NCBI RefSeq assembly: GCF_000820025.1
Contig: NZ_CDBI01000008.1
Location: 24,658-88,657, forward strand
Direction: 5' to 3'
DNA length: 64,000 nucleotides
DNA from: Aeromonas popoffii
GTDB lineage: Bacteria > Pseudomonadota > Gammaproteobacteria > Enterobacterales > Aeromonadaceae
Part shown: positions 36,357 through 44,709 of the stretch, piece by piece
Layout of the letters: each line of letters starts with the position of its first letter
Position numbering within the stretch: the first letter of the stretch is position 1
Program-made: the position numbers and the translations under genes
Notes under the pieces: model-generated
The model's database searches: none
The model's input: the letters and a program-made list of their open reading frames with translations, nothing else
What the model was told of the DNA's origin: nothing

Positions 36357-36683
36357 TTACTGATCGTTTACAGAGTGAGGAGGGCAATGCTTCAACATCT
36401 GCTGGTTATATTCGCTGGCGTAGGCCCTCAGCTTGGCATGTATCTCTTGCTGACCGGGCCTTATCACATCACCCAGTCCATCCAGATAACGTATACCACA
36501 GCGCGCCTTGGCCTCCGCCTGCTGTTCTGCAGGAATACCGGGCGCTACTTCACCGCGCCCGGCCCGCACAATCAGCCGGTAATCCTGCTTGGCAAGGCTG
36601 GCGCTGACTGCCTGCTCCAGGGGGTCAGCATTCGCCTGACATCCGCCGAGCAGTGTGAGCAGCAACAAGCCGGTGACTCTCAT
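36357..36683 (-). CDS. Small predicted lipoprotein
   Basis: A 108-residue protein with a lipoprotein signal (LLLLTLLGGC, lipid Cys at about residue 15) and a short acidic/basic mature part ending CPPHSVNDQ. Two further Cys (KARCGIRYL and LKHCPPH) could form a disulfide in the periplasm. Asp is not at position +2, so outer-membrane sorting is expected. The start overlaps the stop of the second metalloprotease by four bases (ATGA), so the two are probably made together. It may assist or inhibit that protease, or only share its promoter. Family not recognised. Confidence 0.75.
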   Translation of the reverse strand: MRVTGLLLLTLLGGCQANADPLEQAVSASLAKQDYRLIVRAGRGEVAPGIPAEQQAEAKARCGIRYLDGLGDVIRPGQQEIHAKLRAYASEYNQQMLKHCPPHSVNDQ

Positions 36684-38692
36684 GCCCGCCTCCGTTGCCA
36701 GCCGAGTAGAGCCAGTGCCAGGGTCCAGAAACCGAGCGAACCGCCCCCACCCCCGCCCGAGTTACCGCCACTTTGTACCACAGGCAACTTGTACGGGCTG
36801 ATGGCGAAGAAGATGTTGTCGCTGCAGGCCACTTTCAGCCTGACGCTGCTGGTGAGGTTGGCCGGCAGGGTGACGGTGGCCGAGCCACTGTTGGGCTCGC
36901 TGCTGGCCAGGGTCGCCCAGTTAGTCCCCTCATCCTGAGTCACGAACAGGTCCACCTTGCTGCAGTTGATCGGCGCCGCGCTGGTGCCCGCCACATCCCA
37001 GCTGACCGACTGGCTGGCGCCCGGTGTCACCGCCACGCCAAGGGGACTGGTCAGGCGGAAAGCGCTGCCGGTGTTGACCACCTGCACCTTCATGTCATCG
37101 CTGGCAACGCCGCCCTTGCCATCACGTACCGTGAGCCGGAAGTTGAGGCTCCGGTTGGTGGTGGGCCAGGCCTCTCCCTTGGCTAACGAGCCGGAGAGCA
37201 GGGATGGCAGGCTCGGCAGGATCCGCTCCGGCGAGCCGGTCGGCGACACGAAGCGAAATAGCGGACCGGAACCCTCGTCGATCATATCGAGGGCGCTGCT
37301 GGATGGGTTACCCAGATCGATCTGCTCCCAGGTGTAAGTCAGGGGATCCTGGTCCAGATCCGTCCCGGCGCCCTTGAGCACAAACGGCGTGTTGGCCGGA
37401 ATGATATGGCTGGCCCCGGCAGCCGCCTGGGGAGCGTTGTTGCTAAGGCTCAGCGTGGTGCCGCAAGCCGGCACGGTGGCCATGTGCGCCCGCATCTGCT
37501 CGATGGACTTGCTGTGGAAATAGGGATCGCTGTGCAGCTGTATGTTCTCGTCACCACAAATACCGGCGTAGGCCATGATGGAGCTGCCGCTGCCCGGCTC
37601 GAACGCCAGTCCGGCGACCCGGTTGCCACCGCCGCAATTGTTGGTGGTGCCGTTGAAAGTATGATCGGCACCAAACTGGTGGCCGATTTCGTGGGCCACA
37701 TAGTCGATAAAGAAAGCATCCCCCACCGGGGTGGATGAACCCGTCATGCCTGCCGACTTGGTGGCCGTACAGAGCGCGCCCAATTCGGCCAGGCCACCAC
37801 CGCCGGTGTTGAGCACATGGCCTATGTCGAAGGAACCCAGGTTGCCCTTGGTAAGAGCCTCTCCTTGCACCAAGACGTTTTTGCTGACGTCATCAGCCTC
37901 ATAGGGGCTGCTGACACCGTGGATGTAATTCGGGTTATCACCGTTGTAAAAGGGGTCAGTAACAGGATCGGTAAAAATAATGGCGTCATTACCGCTGGCC
38001 AGCTGGAACTCGGCCCCCACATCGCGCTGATATACCTCGTTCACCCGGTTGAGCAGGGTGGCTATGGCCCCCATGGTCAGCACCTTGGAGCCCCCGTGGA
38101 ACTGGGTATACTCCCCGGCCGCCGAGATGGCGATGACATAGCGCTTGCGCTCGTTGCCATCCACTTGCACCTTGCGGGCCAAGGTTTTGGCGTCGGCACC
38201 GATCACCCTGTCTGCTTCCTCTTCCAGCCGGCTGTAGGCATCCTGCTGGTAATAGACGGCATAGCCTTCGGCATTGCGCAGCGGGTCGACGAATACCATC
38301 TTGCCCTGGTGGGTGAACATGGCATGGAAACCTTGCGGGCCCAGGTCAAAGCGACCCGTCTCCACCGGCGCCGCCGGGTTATGACCCTTAAAGGTCAGGA
38401 TGTCAGGATACCTGGCGGCGAGATCGGCGGGCAGCAGGTCATAGGCCTGCAGGGTGAAGGTCACCTCGCCTCCGTCTGGCAGTGGCAGGGTCAGCTGACG
38501 CGCCCCTGCCTGCAGTCCGGCAAAGTAATCGAGGGGCACCTTGGCCACCCGGAACTGGTTGGCCCGCACTTCATAACCGTCCGCCGCCGTGGCGCGCGCC
38601 GCCACCGTGTTCCACTCCCTGGCCGCGAGGCCACCCGAACTCATCAGGCTGGCCACGACCAGCGCCAAGGGCGAATATTTCATCAACTGCAT
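36680..38692 (-). CDS. Reprolysin-like zinc metalloprotease with GlyGly-CTERM tail (GC-rich paralog)
   Basis: Secreted protease of 670 residues with the same layout as its neighbour: a signal peptide (KYSPLALVVASLMSSGGLAA), a propeptide, HEIGHQFGADH as zinc motif, GSSIMAYAGICG as Met-turn, and beta-sandwich domains. The tail has SGGGGGGSLG, a hydrophobic segment and GWQRRR, a GlyGly-CTERM anchor. ATG 38692 has AAGGA eight bases upstream, which rules out the longer frame. Codon use matches the GC-rich genome, unlike the other paralog. It is translationally coupled to the small lipoprotein gene. Confidence 0.9.
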   Translation of the reverse strand: MQLMKYSPLALVVASLMSSGGLAAREWNTVAARATAADGYEVRANQFRVAKVPLDYFAGLQAGARQLTLPLPDGGEVTFTLQAYDLLPADLAARYPDILTFKGHNPAAPVETGRFDLGPQGFHAMFTHQGKMVFVDPLRNAEGYAVYYQQDAYSRLEEEADRVIGADAKTLARKVQVDGNERKRYVIAISAAGEYTQFHGGSKVLTMGAIATLLNRVNEVYQRDVGAEFQLASGNDAIIFTDPVTDPFYNGDNPNYIHGVSSPYEADDVSKNVLVQGEALTKGNLGSFDIGHVLNTGGGGLAELGALCTATKSAGMTGSSTPVGDAFFIDYVAHEIGHQFGADHTFNGTTNNCGGGNRVAGLAFEPGSGSSIMAYAGICGDENIQLHSDPYFHSKSIEQMRAHMATVPACGTTLSLSNNAPQAAAGASHIIPANTPFVLKGAGTDLDQDPLTYTWEQIDLGNPSSSALDMIDEGSGPLFRFVSPTGSPERILPSLPSLLSGSLAKGEAWPTTNRSLNFRLTVRDGKGGVASDDMKVQVVNTGSAFRLTSPLGVAVTPGASQSVSWDVAGTSAAPINCSKVDLFVTQDEGTNWATLASSEPNSGSATVTLPANLTSSVRLKVACSDNIFFAISPYKLPVVQSGGNSGGGGGGSLGFWTLALALLGWQRRRA

Positions 38693-38901
38693 CTTTTTAG
38701 TCCTTTTAAATGCACTCACCTGAACTGCAATCGGCATCATTTTCCTGCTGGTCCGATTAGTCCAGCACCATCGTCTGTATATTCCCCGAATGGGGAGTGT
38801 TGCACCAACCCTGTCTAGCCCCTATCATTGCGCGGATTTATCAGTTTTAGAGCTGCGTCACCATGACGACGGTTCGTCTTTATTTGACCAAGGTTAATCT
38901 C

Positions 38902-40113
38902 ATGCTTAAATCCCCACTGTTGCCCCGTTTCGGGGACCTGATCGTTGCCATCGTTGACGATGTGCTAGGCCAGGGTCTCACCCTGGACCGCGCCTATGCC
39001 CGTCACTTTTCAGGCATCGAACTCAAACCGCAAGAACAGGCAAGGATTGCTCTGGTCACTGGCGATCTGCTGCGTCGCCTCAGCCTCTATTGCGCCCTGA
39101 CCGGTATTCAGGTACGTCAGGCCGAGAAAAATGTCTGGCCGCTGCTGCACAGCTGGCACGCTTTTCACAAGATTGCTCAACCCAACCACCCAACGCTGGA
39201 TCGCTTCAACGAAGAGGCATTCCGTCGCCGCCTGACCGAAGCGAAGAAGAACCCTGTGCTGATGGACGGTTGCCCCAGCTGGCTGGAGAAGCTGGGCAGC
39301 GAGCAACTCGGCGAGGCTTGGCCTGCCGAGCGCGCGGCCCTGGCCTGGATGCCCAAGCGTTACCTGCGGGTCAACACCCTCAAGGGGTCGCGGGAAGAGT
39401 TACAAGCCGTGCTGACCAAGGAACACATCTCGACCATTCCGGTGGAAGGGGTCGCCACCGCGCTGCAGGTCACCACTGATGCAGCGCTGTTCCGCACCAA
39501 GGCATTTGCCGATGGCTGGTTCGAGCAGCAGGATGCGGGCTCCCAACTGGTGGCTGCCGCGCTGGAAGTGACGCCGGGCATGCGAGTCATAGACGCCTGC
39601 GCCGGTGCCGGCGGCAAGACGCTGCACATTGCAGCCATGATGAACGGCAAGGGCCGTTTGCTGGCGATGGATGTGGAAGAGTGGAAGCTGGAAAACCTCA
39701 AGCAACGCGCCCGCCGCGCCGGTGCCCACAACGTGGAAACCCGCGTCATCGAGAGCAGCAAGACGGTCAAGCGCCTGAAAGGCACCGCAGATCGCGTGCT
39801 GCTGGACGTACCCTGCTCGGGCCTGGGCGTGCTCAAGCGCAACCCGGATGCCAAGTGGCGTGACACCGCAGAGCGGCTGCCGGTGCTGGTGGCCCTGCAG
39901 GAGGAGATACTGCAGCGCTACAGCCAGATGGTGAAGGTCGGCGGTCTGCTGGTCTATGCAACCTGCTCCATCCTGCCCCAGGAGAACCGCCAGCAGGTAG
40001 ACAAATTCCTGGCTGCCAACGACAACTACCGTCTGCGGGACGACCACACCGTCAGCCCGTCCGCGACCGGTTTTGATGGCTTTTACATGGCACGGATCGA
40101 ACGTATCAGCTGA
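38902..40113 (+). CDS. RsmB/RsmF-family rRNA cytosine-5 methyltransferase-like protein
   Basis: SAM-dependent RNA m5C methyltransferase of the RsmB/NOP family. The catalytic half has VIDACAGAGGKTLHIAAMMN (SAM loop), LLDVPCSGLGVLKRNPD (motif IV, Pro-Cys) and VYATCSILPQENRQQVD (motif VI, nucleophile Cys). The N-terminal half is a NusB-like helical region with MPKRYLRVNTLKG at its end. ATG 38902 is preferred because AAGG lies eight bases upstream; the frame open from 38863 is a weaker choice. The exact base modified is not evident. A terminator follows. Confidence 0.88.
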   Translation: MLKSPLLPRFGDLIVAIVDDVLGQGLTLDRAYARHFSGIELKPQEQARIALVTGDLLRRLSLYCALTGIQVRQAEKNVWPLLHSWHAFHKIAQPNHPTLDRFNEEAFRRRLTEAKKNPVLMDGCPSWLEKLGSEQLGEAWPAERAALAWMPKRYLRVNTLKGSREELQAVLTKEHISTIPVEGVATALQVTTDAALFRTKAFADGWFEQQDAGSQLVAAALEVTPGMRVIDACAGAGGKTLHIAAMMNGKGRLLAMDVEEWKLENLKQRARRAGAHNVETRVIESSKTVKRLKGTADRVLLDVPCSGLGVLKRNPDAKWRDTAERLPVLVALQEEILQRYSQMVKVGGLLVYATCSILPQENRQQVDKFLAANDNYRLRDDHTVSPSATGFDGFYMARIERIS

Positions 40114-40132
40114 TCCCGTCAGCCGTGATAAG

Positions 40133-40159
40133 AAAGGGGAGCCATTGGCTCCCCTTTTT
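40133..40159. terminator. Terminator between the methyltransferase and grxD
   Basis: AAAGGGGAGCC / GGCTCCCCTTT with a three-base loop and T residues on the plus strand and A residues on the left, so it can serve both convergent genes. Confidence 0.88.
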
Positions 40160-40178
40160 ACATGATGCAGATGCGACC

Positions 40179-40523
40179 TTATTCGGCAGCAGCGTCATCC
40201 GGCTTGTGCTTGGCGGCAGTTTCCTTGATCAGGGCCTGCAGCTCGCCAGCCTGGAACATCTCGATAAGGATATCGCAGCCGCCGACCAGCTCACCCTCTA
40301 CCCACAGCTGCGGGAAAGTGGGCCAGTTGGCAAACTTCGGCAACTCGGCGCGGATGTCCGGGTTTTGCAGTATGTCGACGTAAGCAAACGGCTCGCCACA
40401 GGACATCAGAGCCTGGGAGGCCTGGGCAGAGAAACCGCAGCTGGGTAGCTTGGGGGACCCCTTCATGTAAAGGATGATGGGATTGTCAGCCAACTGCTGT
40501 TTGATCTTTTCAATAGTTTCCAT
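40179..40523 (-). CDS. grxD: Monothiol glutaredoxin Grx4
   Basis: A 114-residue CGFS-type glutaredoxin that carries and transfers iron-sulfur clusters with BolA-type partners. The active site is SPKLPSCGFSAQASQAL (Cys near residue 29), and WPTFPQLWVEGELVGGCDIL carries the glutathione-binding cis-Pro and the Gly-Gly-Cys-Asp motif. The length matches E. coli GrxD. It is oriented away from sodB, which lies divergently about 290 bases away. Both genes are tied to iron and oxidative stress, but shared control is not visible in the sequence. Confidence 0.95.
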   Translation of the reverse strand: METIEKIKQQLADNPIILYMKGSPKLPSCGFSAQASQALMSCGEPFAYVDILQNPDIRAELPKFANWPTFPQLWVEGELVGGCDILIEMFQAGELQALIKETAAKHKPDDAAAE

Positions 40524-40809
40524 AGGTGCCTCACTAGAGCGATTTCGGCGGCCATTCTACTGCAATCCAGGCAGACCACAAACTGACAAACCGTCCCGGA
40601 TGCAAGAAGTGATGAATCAATACGCCGCAGCTTGATCCAAGTCATGGCGAGAATCAAGAGTTGTTAGCCCATCTTTGATGCTGGTACAATCGATGGGCTT
40701 TGGGCCAACTGGCCCCATTATTTCAAGAACAATTCTTTTCAAAATAGAAAAGAGTACGCAATGTCTTGCAACCGTCGCCTTCGCACGGCCAGCCAATGGA
40801 GAGTAGAAA

Positions 40810-41394
40810 ATGGCATTCGAACTTCCCGCTCTGCCCTATGCAATCAATGCTCTGGAACCGCACATCTCCCAGGAAACTCTGGAATACCACCACGGCAAGC
40901 ACCACAACACCTATGTGGTCAACCTGAACAACCTGGTGCCGGGTACCGAGTTTGAAGGCAAGTCTCTGGAAGAGATCATCAAGACTTCCACTGGCGGCAT
41001 CTTCAACAACGCCGCCCAGATCTGGAACCACACCTTCTACTGGCACTGCCTCTCCCCGAACGGCGGCAACGAGCCGACCGGCGCCCTGGCTGATGCCATC
41101 AATAAGGCGTTCGGCTCCTTTGCCGAGTTCAAAGATGCGTTCACCAAGTCTGCCATCGGCAACTTCGGCTCCAGCTGGACCTGGTTGGTAAAGAAAGCCG
41201 ACGGCTCTCTGGCCATCGTCAACACCTCCAACGCCGGTTGCCCGCTGACCGAAGCCGGCACCACGCCGCTGCTGACCGTTGACTTGTGGGAACACGCCTA
41301 CTACATCGATTTCCGCAACCTGCGTCCTAAGTACATGGAAACCTTCTGGACCCTGGTTAACTGGGAATTCGTGGCCAAGAACCTGGCTGCCTGA
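40810..41394 (+). CDS. sodB: Iron superoxide dismutase
   Basis: Cytoplasmic superoxide dismutase, 194 residues. Metal ligands lie in LEYHHGKHHNTYVVNL (His27 region), AAQIWNHTFYWHCL (His) and DLWEHAYYIDFRN (Asp and His). The Gln in NNAAQIWNH and GNFGSSWTWLV mark the iron form rather than the manganese form. GGAG lies before ATG 40810. The gene stands alone and ends in a strong terminator. No clear Fur box was found upstream. Confidence 0.96.
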   Translation: MAFELPALPYAINALEPHISQETLEYHHGKHHNTYVVNLNNLVPGTEFEGKSLEEIIKTSTGGIFNNAAQIWNHTFYWHCLSPNGGNEPTGALADAINKAFGSFAEFKDAFTKSAIGNFGSSWTWLVKKADGSLAIVNTSNAGCPLTEAGTTPLLTVDLWEHAYYIDFRNLRPKYMETFWTLVNWEFVAKNLAA

Positions 41395-41409
41395 TAGCCG
41401 CTTCTTGCC

Positions 41410-41440
41410 AAAACGCCCCGCACTGCGGGGCGTTTTTTTA
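41410..41440 (+). terminator. Terminator after sodB
   Basis: AAAACGCCCCGC / GCGGGGCGTTTT around ACT, followed by a T run. Confidence 0.92.
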
Positions 41441-41480
41441 TGGTGCATACAACCACACCCAGCTGCCAAATAATGACGAG

Positions 41481-41502
41481 AAAGGCGCCCGCAGGCGCCT
41501 TT
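41481..41502. terminator. Terminator of mlaA
   Basis: AAAGGCGCC / GGCGCCTTT with a four-base loop, 25 bases past the mlaA stop and convergent with the sodB terminator. Confidence 0.75.
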
Positions 41503-41526
41503 GTTGTTAAACCGGATGCTCGTTCA

Positions 41527-42339
41527 TCACTGGTCGATTTCATCCAGATAGTCATCCAGATTGACATCGTCAGCCTTCTGCGCAGGCGTCTGCTTGAACT
41601 CGGTTTGACGACCGGTCACTTTGTTCTGGTTGTGTTGCAAAAAGAAATCCTTGGTCAGTGCATAAGGATCAAGCGCGTTGTCAATGATCCGCTCCTGATC
41701 GATCAGCTTGGAGCGGGTGCCCAATCCATCCAGCATCCAGTGCGTGATGCGCAGCGGCAATGTCAGCAGCGCATAGGGGAAGTAGATGGTATCGATGGTG
41801 TCCCCGACCAGCTTGCGGGTGGTACTGGGGCCATAGACAGGCACCATCAGATAGGCGCCATCCCCGATGTCGGCACTGCCCAGCACGGTATTGAACTCCA
41901 GCTTGTCACGCTCAAGCCCGGCATACTTGGCCACGTCGAATATCCCCAGTACGCCCACGGTTGTGTTGATGGTAAAGCGTCCCAGATTGGTCCCGGCCCC
42001 TTTCAAATCACCCGTGATCAGATGGTTAACCATGCTGCTCGGCTCGTTGAAGTTCTCCACCAGATTCTCGATGCCATCCTTCATGCCCTGCGGAACGTAG
42101 TTGGCATAGCCGTGCACCACGGGGCGGGCCACGTAAGGCTCCAGCACATCATAGTTGACCACCCACATGGCCCGGTTTGCGCCCTGGAAAGGGTCACGAG
42201 CATCGCTGGCCGTGCTGGTCGCCGCTGGCCGGCTCTGGGCCCTCTTGAGGTCAAGGCTTGCAGGACCCGGCTGGGGTGGACCACCTGCACAGCCACCCAG
42301 CAACAACGCCACCATCAATGCCCCTAAACGCACATACAT
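41527..42339 (-). CDS. mlaA: Outer-membrane lipid-asymmetry lipoprotein MlaA
   Basis: Outer-membrane lipoprotein (also called VacJ) that takes misplaced phospholipids from the outer leaflet and passes them to the Mla transport system. The lipobox is LLLGGCAG (Cys at about residue 17). DPFQGANRAMWVVNYDVLEP, the NHLITGDLKGAGTNLGRFTI region and GPSTTRKLVGDT are characteristic. The 270 residues include a longer acidic tail (DDVNLDDYLDEIDQ). AGGA precedes ATG 42339. It stands apart from any mlaBCDEF operon. Confidence 0.94.
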   Translation of the reverse strand: MYVRLGALMVALLLGGCAGGPPQPGPASLDLKRAQSRPAATSTASDARDPFQGANRAMWVVNYDVLEPYVARPVVHGYANYVPQGMKDGIENLVENFNEPSSMVNHLITGDLKGAGTNLGRFTINTTVGVLGIFDVAKYAGLERDKLEFNTVLGSADIGDGAYLMVPVYGPSTTRKLVGDTIDTIYFPYALLTLPLRITHWMLDGLGTRSKLIDQERIIDNALDPYALTKDFFLQHNQNKVTGRQTEFKQTPAQKADDVNLDDYLDEIDQ

Positions 42340-42384
42340 ATGGAAGTCCTAGCTTTTTATTGTGATTAATCTGGATTATAGGCA

Positions 42385-42409
42385 GCCCGGCCCCATCGAG
42401 GGGCCGGGC
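42385..42409 (-). terminator. Hairpin at the end of the ccm operon
   Basis: GCCCGGCCCC / GGGGCCGGGC with a five-base loop, ten bases after the ccmI stop. There is no clear T tract, so it is a weak terminator or a 3' stabiliser. Confidence 0.55.
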
Positions 42410-42419
42410 CAAGGGAGTA

Positions 42420-43691
42420 TTAGAGGGCGTGATCGATGCGGATGTCAATCGGCGCTGACGGAATTGCGTCCGTCGGGATCGGAGCCGATACCCCTTCAAA
42501 CGCCCCTTCCTTGTTCATGACGTTGCCACCGCGGGAGAGGCGAGCCTTGAACTGCAACTGCGGGTAGGTAGCAAGCTTACTGCCCTCCATCATGGCATCA
42601 CCATCCCCCAGTGACAGAGTCAACGGGAACTGGGGACCCGCTATGCGCTTGACCGCGATGGGCATGGGTGGCCCGTTGGGGATCACCGCAAACACGAACA
42701 GATGGGCATCCTCCGGCAGCTGGATGCCGGGGGCCAGCGTGACGTGCAACGGGAACTCACCGGCCTGCACCTGAACAGGCGCCTGGGTTTGTGCCTGTTC
42801 GCTCTGGACAGCCGGCACGCTTGGCGCCGCCATGCCACGCTGCTTCAGCTGCTGCTCGGCATAGTCGATGGAGCGCTCCACCATGGTGTAGCGGGTCGAG
42901 CCCTTCTCCATCAGCGGCAACATCTCGCGCCAGCGCAGCAGCGCCGTCTTGAAGTCCTCTTTTTGCAGCGCCATGAAGGCATAGACGGAGCGAGCCTCTA
43001 TGTTGGCCGGATCCAGCGCAATGGCGCTACGCAGCAGCTCATCGGCCTGAGCCTCACCTCCGGTCATCATCAGTGCCTGGGCATAGGGCACGGCCACCAT
43101 GGCCTTTTGTGGCGCCAGCGCATAGGCTCGCTCCAGCGCCTCACGGGCCATCTCGGGATCATTACCATCCAGCGACAGGCGGCCCAGCAGCAGCCAGCCG
43201 CGATAATCGTTCGGCTCGTCCTTCAGACGGGTGCGCAAGGCCAGCATGAAGTCCATCAGATCCTGCTCGGTCACCTGGGCATCCTGCTCCACCAGGATAC
43301 GGTTGCTCAGCTCACCCAACCGGCTGTTGGCATCCTGCCAGCGCTGGACTTCCCGCCAGGAGCCGAGCTGGTAATAGAGTCCCAGACTCACCACCACCAG
43401 CACCAGCACACCCGGGATCCAGATCAGACTCTTGCCACCCCGAGCGGTCTGCTCCACGTCGGGAATGTCGTCCAGCAGGCTGCGTTGCAGCTCGATCAAG
43501 GAATCCGGCTCTTCCGCCAATATGCCCTGTTCACGCTCTTCGCCTATCTCCAGCAGACGCTGGCGATAGAGCTGCTTGTTGAGGGCCGAGCGGCTGATGC
43601 TCTGCTTGCCCTCGCCGCGCCACAACGGCACTACCAGCGCCAGACTCACCAGCACCAGCAGGGCCGCGATCACTATCCAAAATGCGGTCAT
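42420..43691 (-). CDS. ccmI: Cytochrome c maturation protein CcmI
   Basis: Holds the apocytochrome for heme attachment, working with CcmF and CcmH at the periplasmic face. Two N-terminal membrane helices (about 4-22 and about 94-112) enclose a cytoplasmic loop with QLYRQRLLEIGEEREQG. A periplasmic TPR region follows (GWLLLGRLSLDGNDPEMARE and repeats) with a C-terminal domain. The 423-residue length is typical. Its ATG overlaps the ccmH stop by four bases. It is the last gene of a leftward ccmABCDEFGHI operon. Confidence 0.92.
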   Translation of the reverse strand: MTAFWIVIAALLVLVSLALVVPLWRGEGKQSISRSALNKQLYRQRLLEIGEEREQGILAEEPDSLIELQRSLLDDIPDVEQTARGGKSLIWIPGVLVLVVVSLGLYYQLGSWREVQRWQDANSRLGELSNRILVEQDAQVTEQDLMDFMLALRTRLKDEPNDYRGWLLLGRLSLDGNDPEMAREALERAYALAPQKAMVAVPYAQALMMTGGEAQADELLRSAIALDPANIEARSVYAFMALQKEDFKTALLRWREMLPLMEKGSTRYTMVERSIDYAEQQLKQRGMAAPSVPAVQSEQAQTQAPVQVQAGEFPLHVTLAPGIQLPEDAHLFVFAVIPNGPPMPIAVKRIAGPQFPLTLSLGDGDAMMEGSKLATYPQLQFKARLSRGGNVMNKEGAFEGVSAPIPTDAIPSAPIDIRIDHAL

Positions 43692-44182
43692 TGTTTCTCT
43701 TCCTCTTTGAGCAGGGCCGTCAAACGAATCTGCTCTTCCGCGCTCAGGGCGCTATCCGCCGGCCTGGCCGCCGCGGGGCGACGACGGCTGCGCACCACCA
43801 CAGTGACGACACCTATGACGATGACCAGCAACGGGCCCAGCCAGAGGATCAGGGTCGACGCCATCAGCGGCGGGTTATACAGAATGAAGTTGCCGTAGCG
43901 GGCGACCATGTAGTCCACCACTTCCTGCTTCTCTTTGCCCTCGCGCACCATTTGATAGGTCTTGTCGCGCAGATCCTTGGCAAGCCCCGCATTGGAATCG
44001 GCGATATCCTGGTTCTGGCACTTCGGGCAACGCAGCTCCTTGGTCAGCTCGCGAAAGGTCTGCTCCTGGGCATCGTTGTCGAAGGTGTAGACATCAATGG
44101 CGGCCAGCGCCTGACCGGCGCCGCCCAATCCGGCCAGCAACAGCAAGGATGCAATCAATACTCTCATCAGGCTCTCCCTCAC
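43688..44182 (-). CDS. ccmH: Cytochrome c maturation thiol-reductase CcmH
   Basis: Periplasmic, membrane-anchored protein of 164 residues that keeps the apocytochrome heme-binding cysteines reduced. The redox motif LRCPKCQNQ is at about residue 50, after a signal peptide (LLLLAGLGGAGQALA). One C-terminal membrane helix follows (TLILWLGPLLVIVIGVVTVV). The C-terminal TPR part found in E. coli CcmH is a separate protein here, CcmI. It overlaps both neighbours by ATGA. Confidence 0.95.
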   Translation of the reverse strand: MRESLMRVLIASLLLLAGLGGAGQALAAIDVYTFDNDAQEQTFRELTKELRCPKCQNQDIADSNAGLAKDLRDKTYQMVREGKEKQEVVDYMVARYGNFILYNPPLMASTLILWLGPLLVIVIGVVTVVVRSRRRPAAARPADSALSAEEQIRLTALLKEEEKQ

Positions 44183-44709
44183 TTCATGGCATCAAAGATG
44201 GGTTTGAGGGTCGATGCCCAGACGTCGGGGTTGACATCCCCTACGTGGCGATAGCGGATGATGCCCTGGCTGTCGATGAAGAAGGTCTCGGGCGCGCCAT
44301 AGACTCCCAGATCCAGCCCCAGCATGCCATCCGGGTCATAGAGGTTGATCTGGTAGGGGTTGCCGAGCTCCGCCAGCCAGTTGATGGCCTTGGCGCGTTC
44401 ATCCTTGTAGTTCATGCCGACGATGTAGATCCCCTGCCCCGCCAGCTGCTTGAGGTAGGTGTGCTCCCCATAGCAGGTCGGGCACCAGGTGGCCCAGACG
44501 TTGAGCAGCATGGGCTGCCCCTTGAGGATGCTGCGGTCATGCTGCTTGTTCAGGTCATAGATGTCCTGCAGGGTGAACACCGGCACCTCCTTGCCCACCA
44601 TCACGGATTCGAGCTTAGTGGGATCGGAGTAGAGTCCCTTGAACAGAAACACTGACCCCAGTAAAAAGACGATAAAGGGGATCAAAAACAACCAGATTTT
44701 CTTGCTCAT
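44179..44709 (-). CDS. ccmG: Cytochrome c biogenesis thioredoxin CcmG/DsbE
   Basis: Periplasmic membrane-anchored thioredoxin of 176 residues that reduces the apocytochrome pathway. One N-terminal anchor helix (IWLFLIPFIVFLLGSVFLF), the CxxC active site in WATWCPTCYGEH (about residue 80), and the acidic GVYGAPETFFID stretch are diagnostic. It overlaps ccmF and ccmH by ATGA at its two ends. Also named dsbE in many genomes. Confidence 0.95.
   Translation of the reverse strand: MSKKIWLFLIPFIVFLLGSVFLFKGLYSDPTKLESVMVGKEVPVFTLQDIYDLNKQHDRSILKGQPMLLNVWATWCPTCYGEHTYLKQLAGQGIYIVGMNYKDERAKAINWLAELGNPYQINLYDPDGMLGLDLGVYGAPETFFIDSQGIIRYRHVGDVNPDVWASTLKPIFDAMK

Noticed and set aside
40524-40809. Fur box upstream of sodB
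   Set aside because: The region was read for the GATAAT-type palindrome and no convincing match was found.
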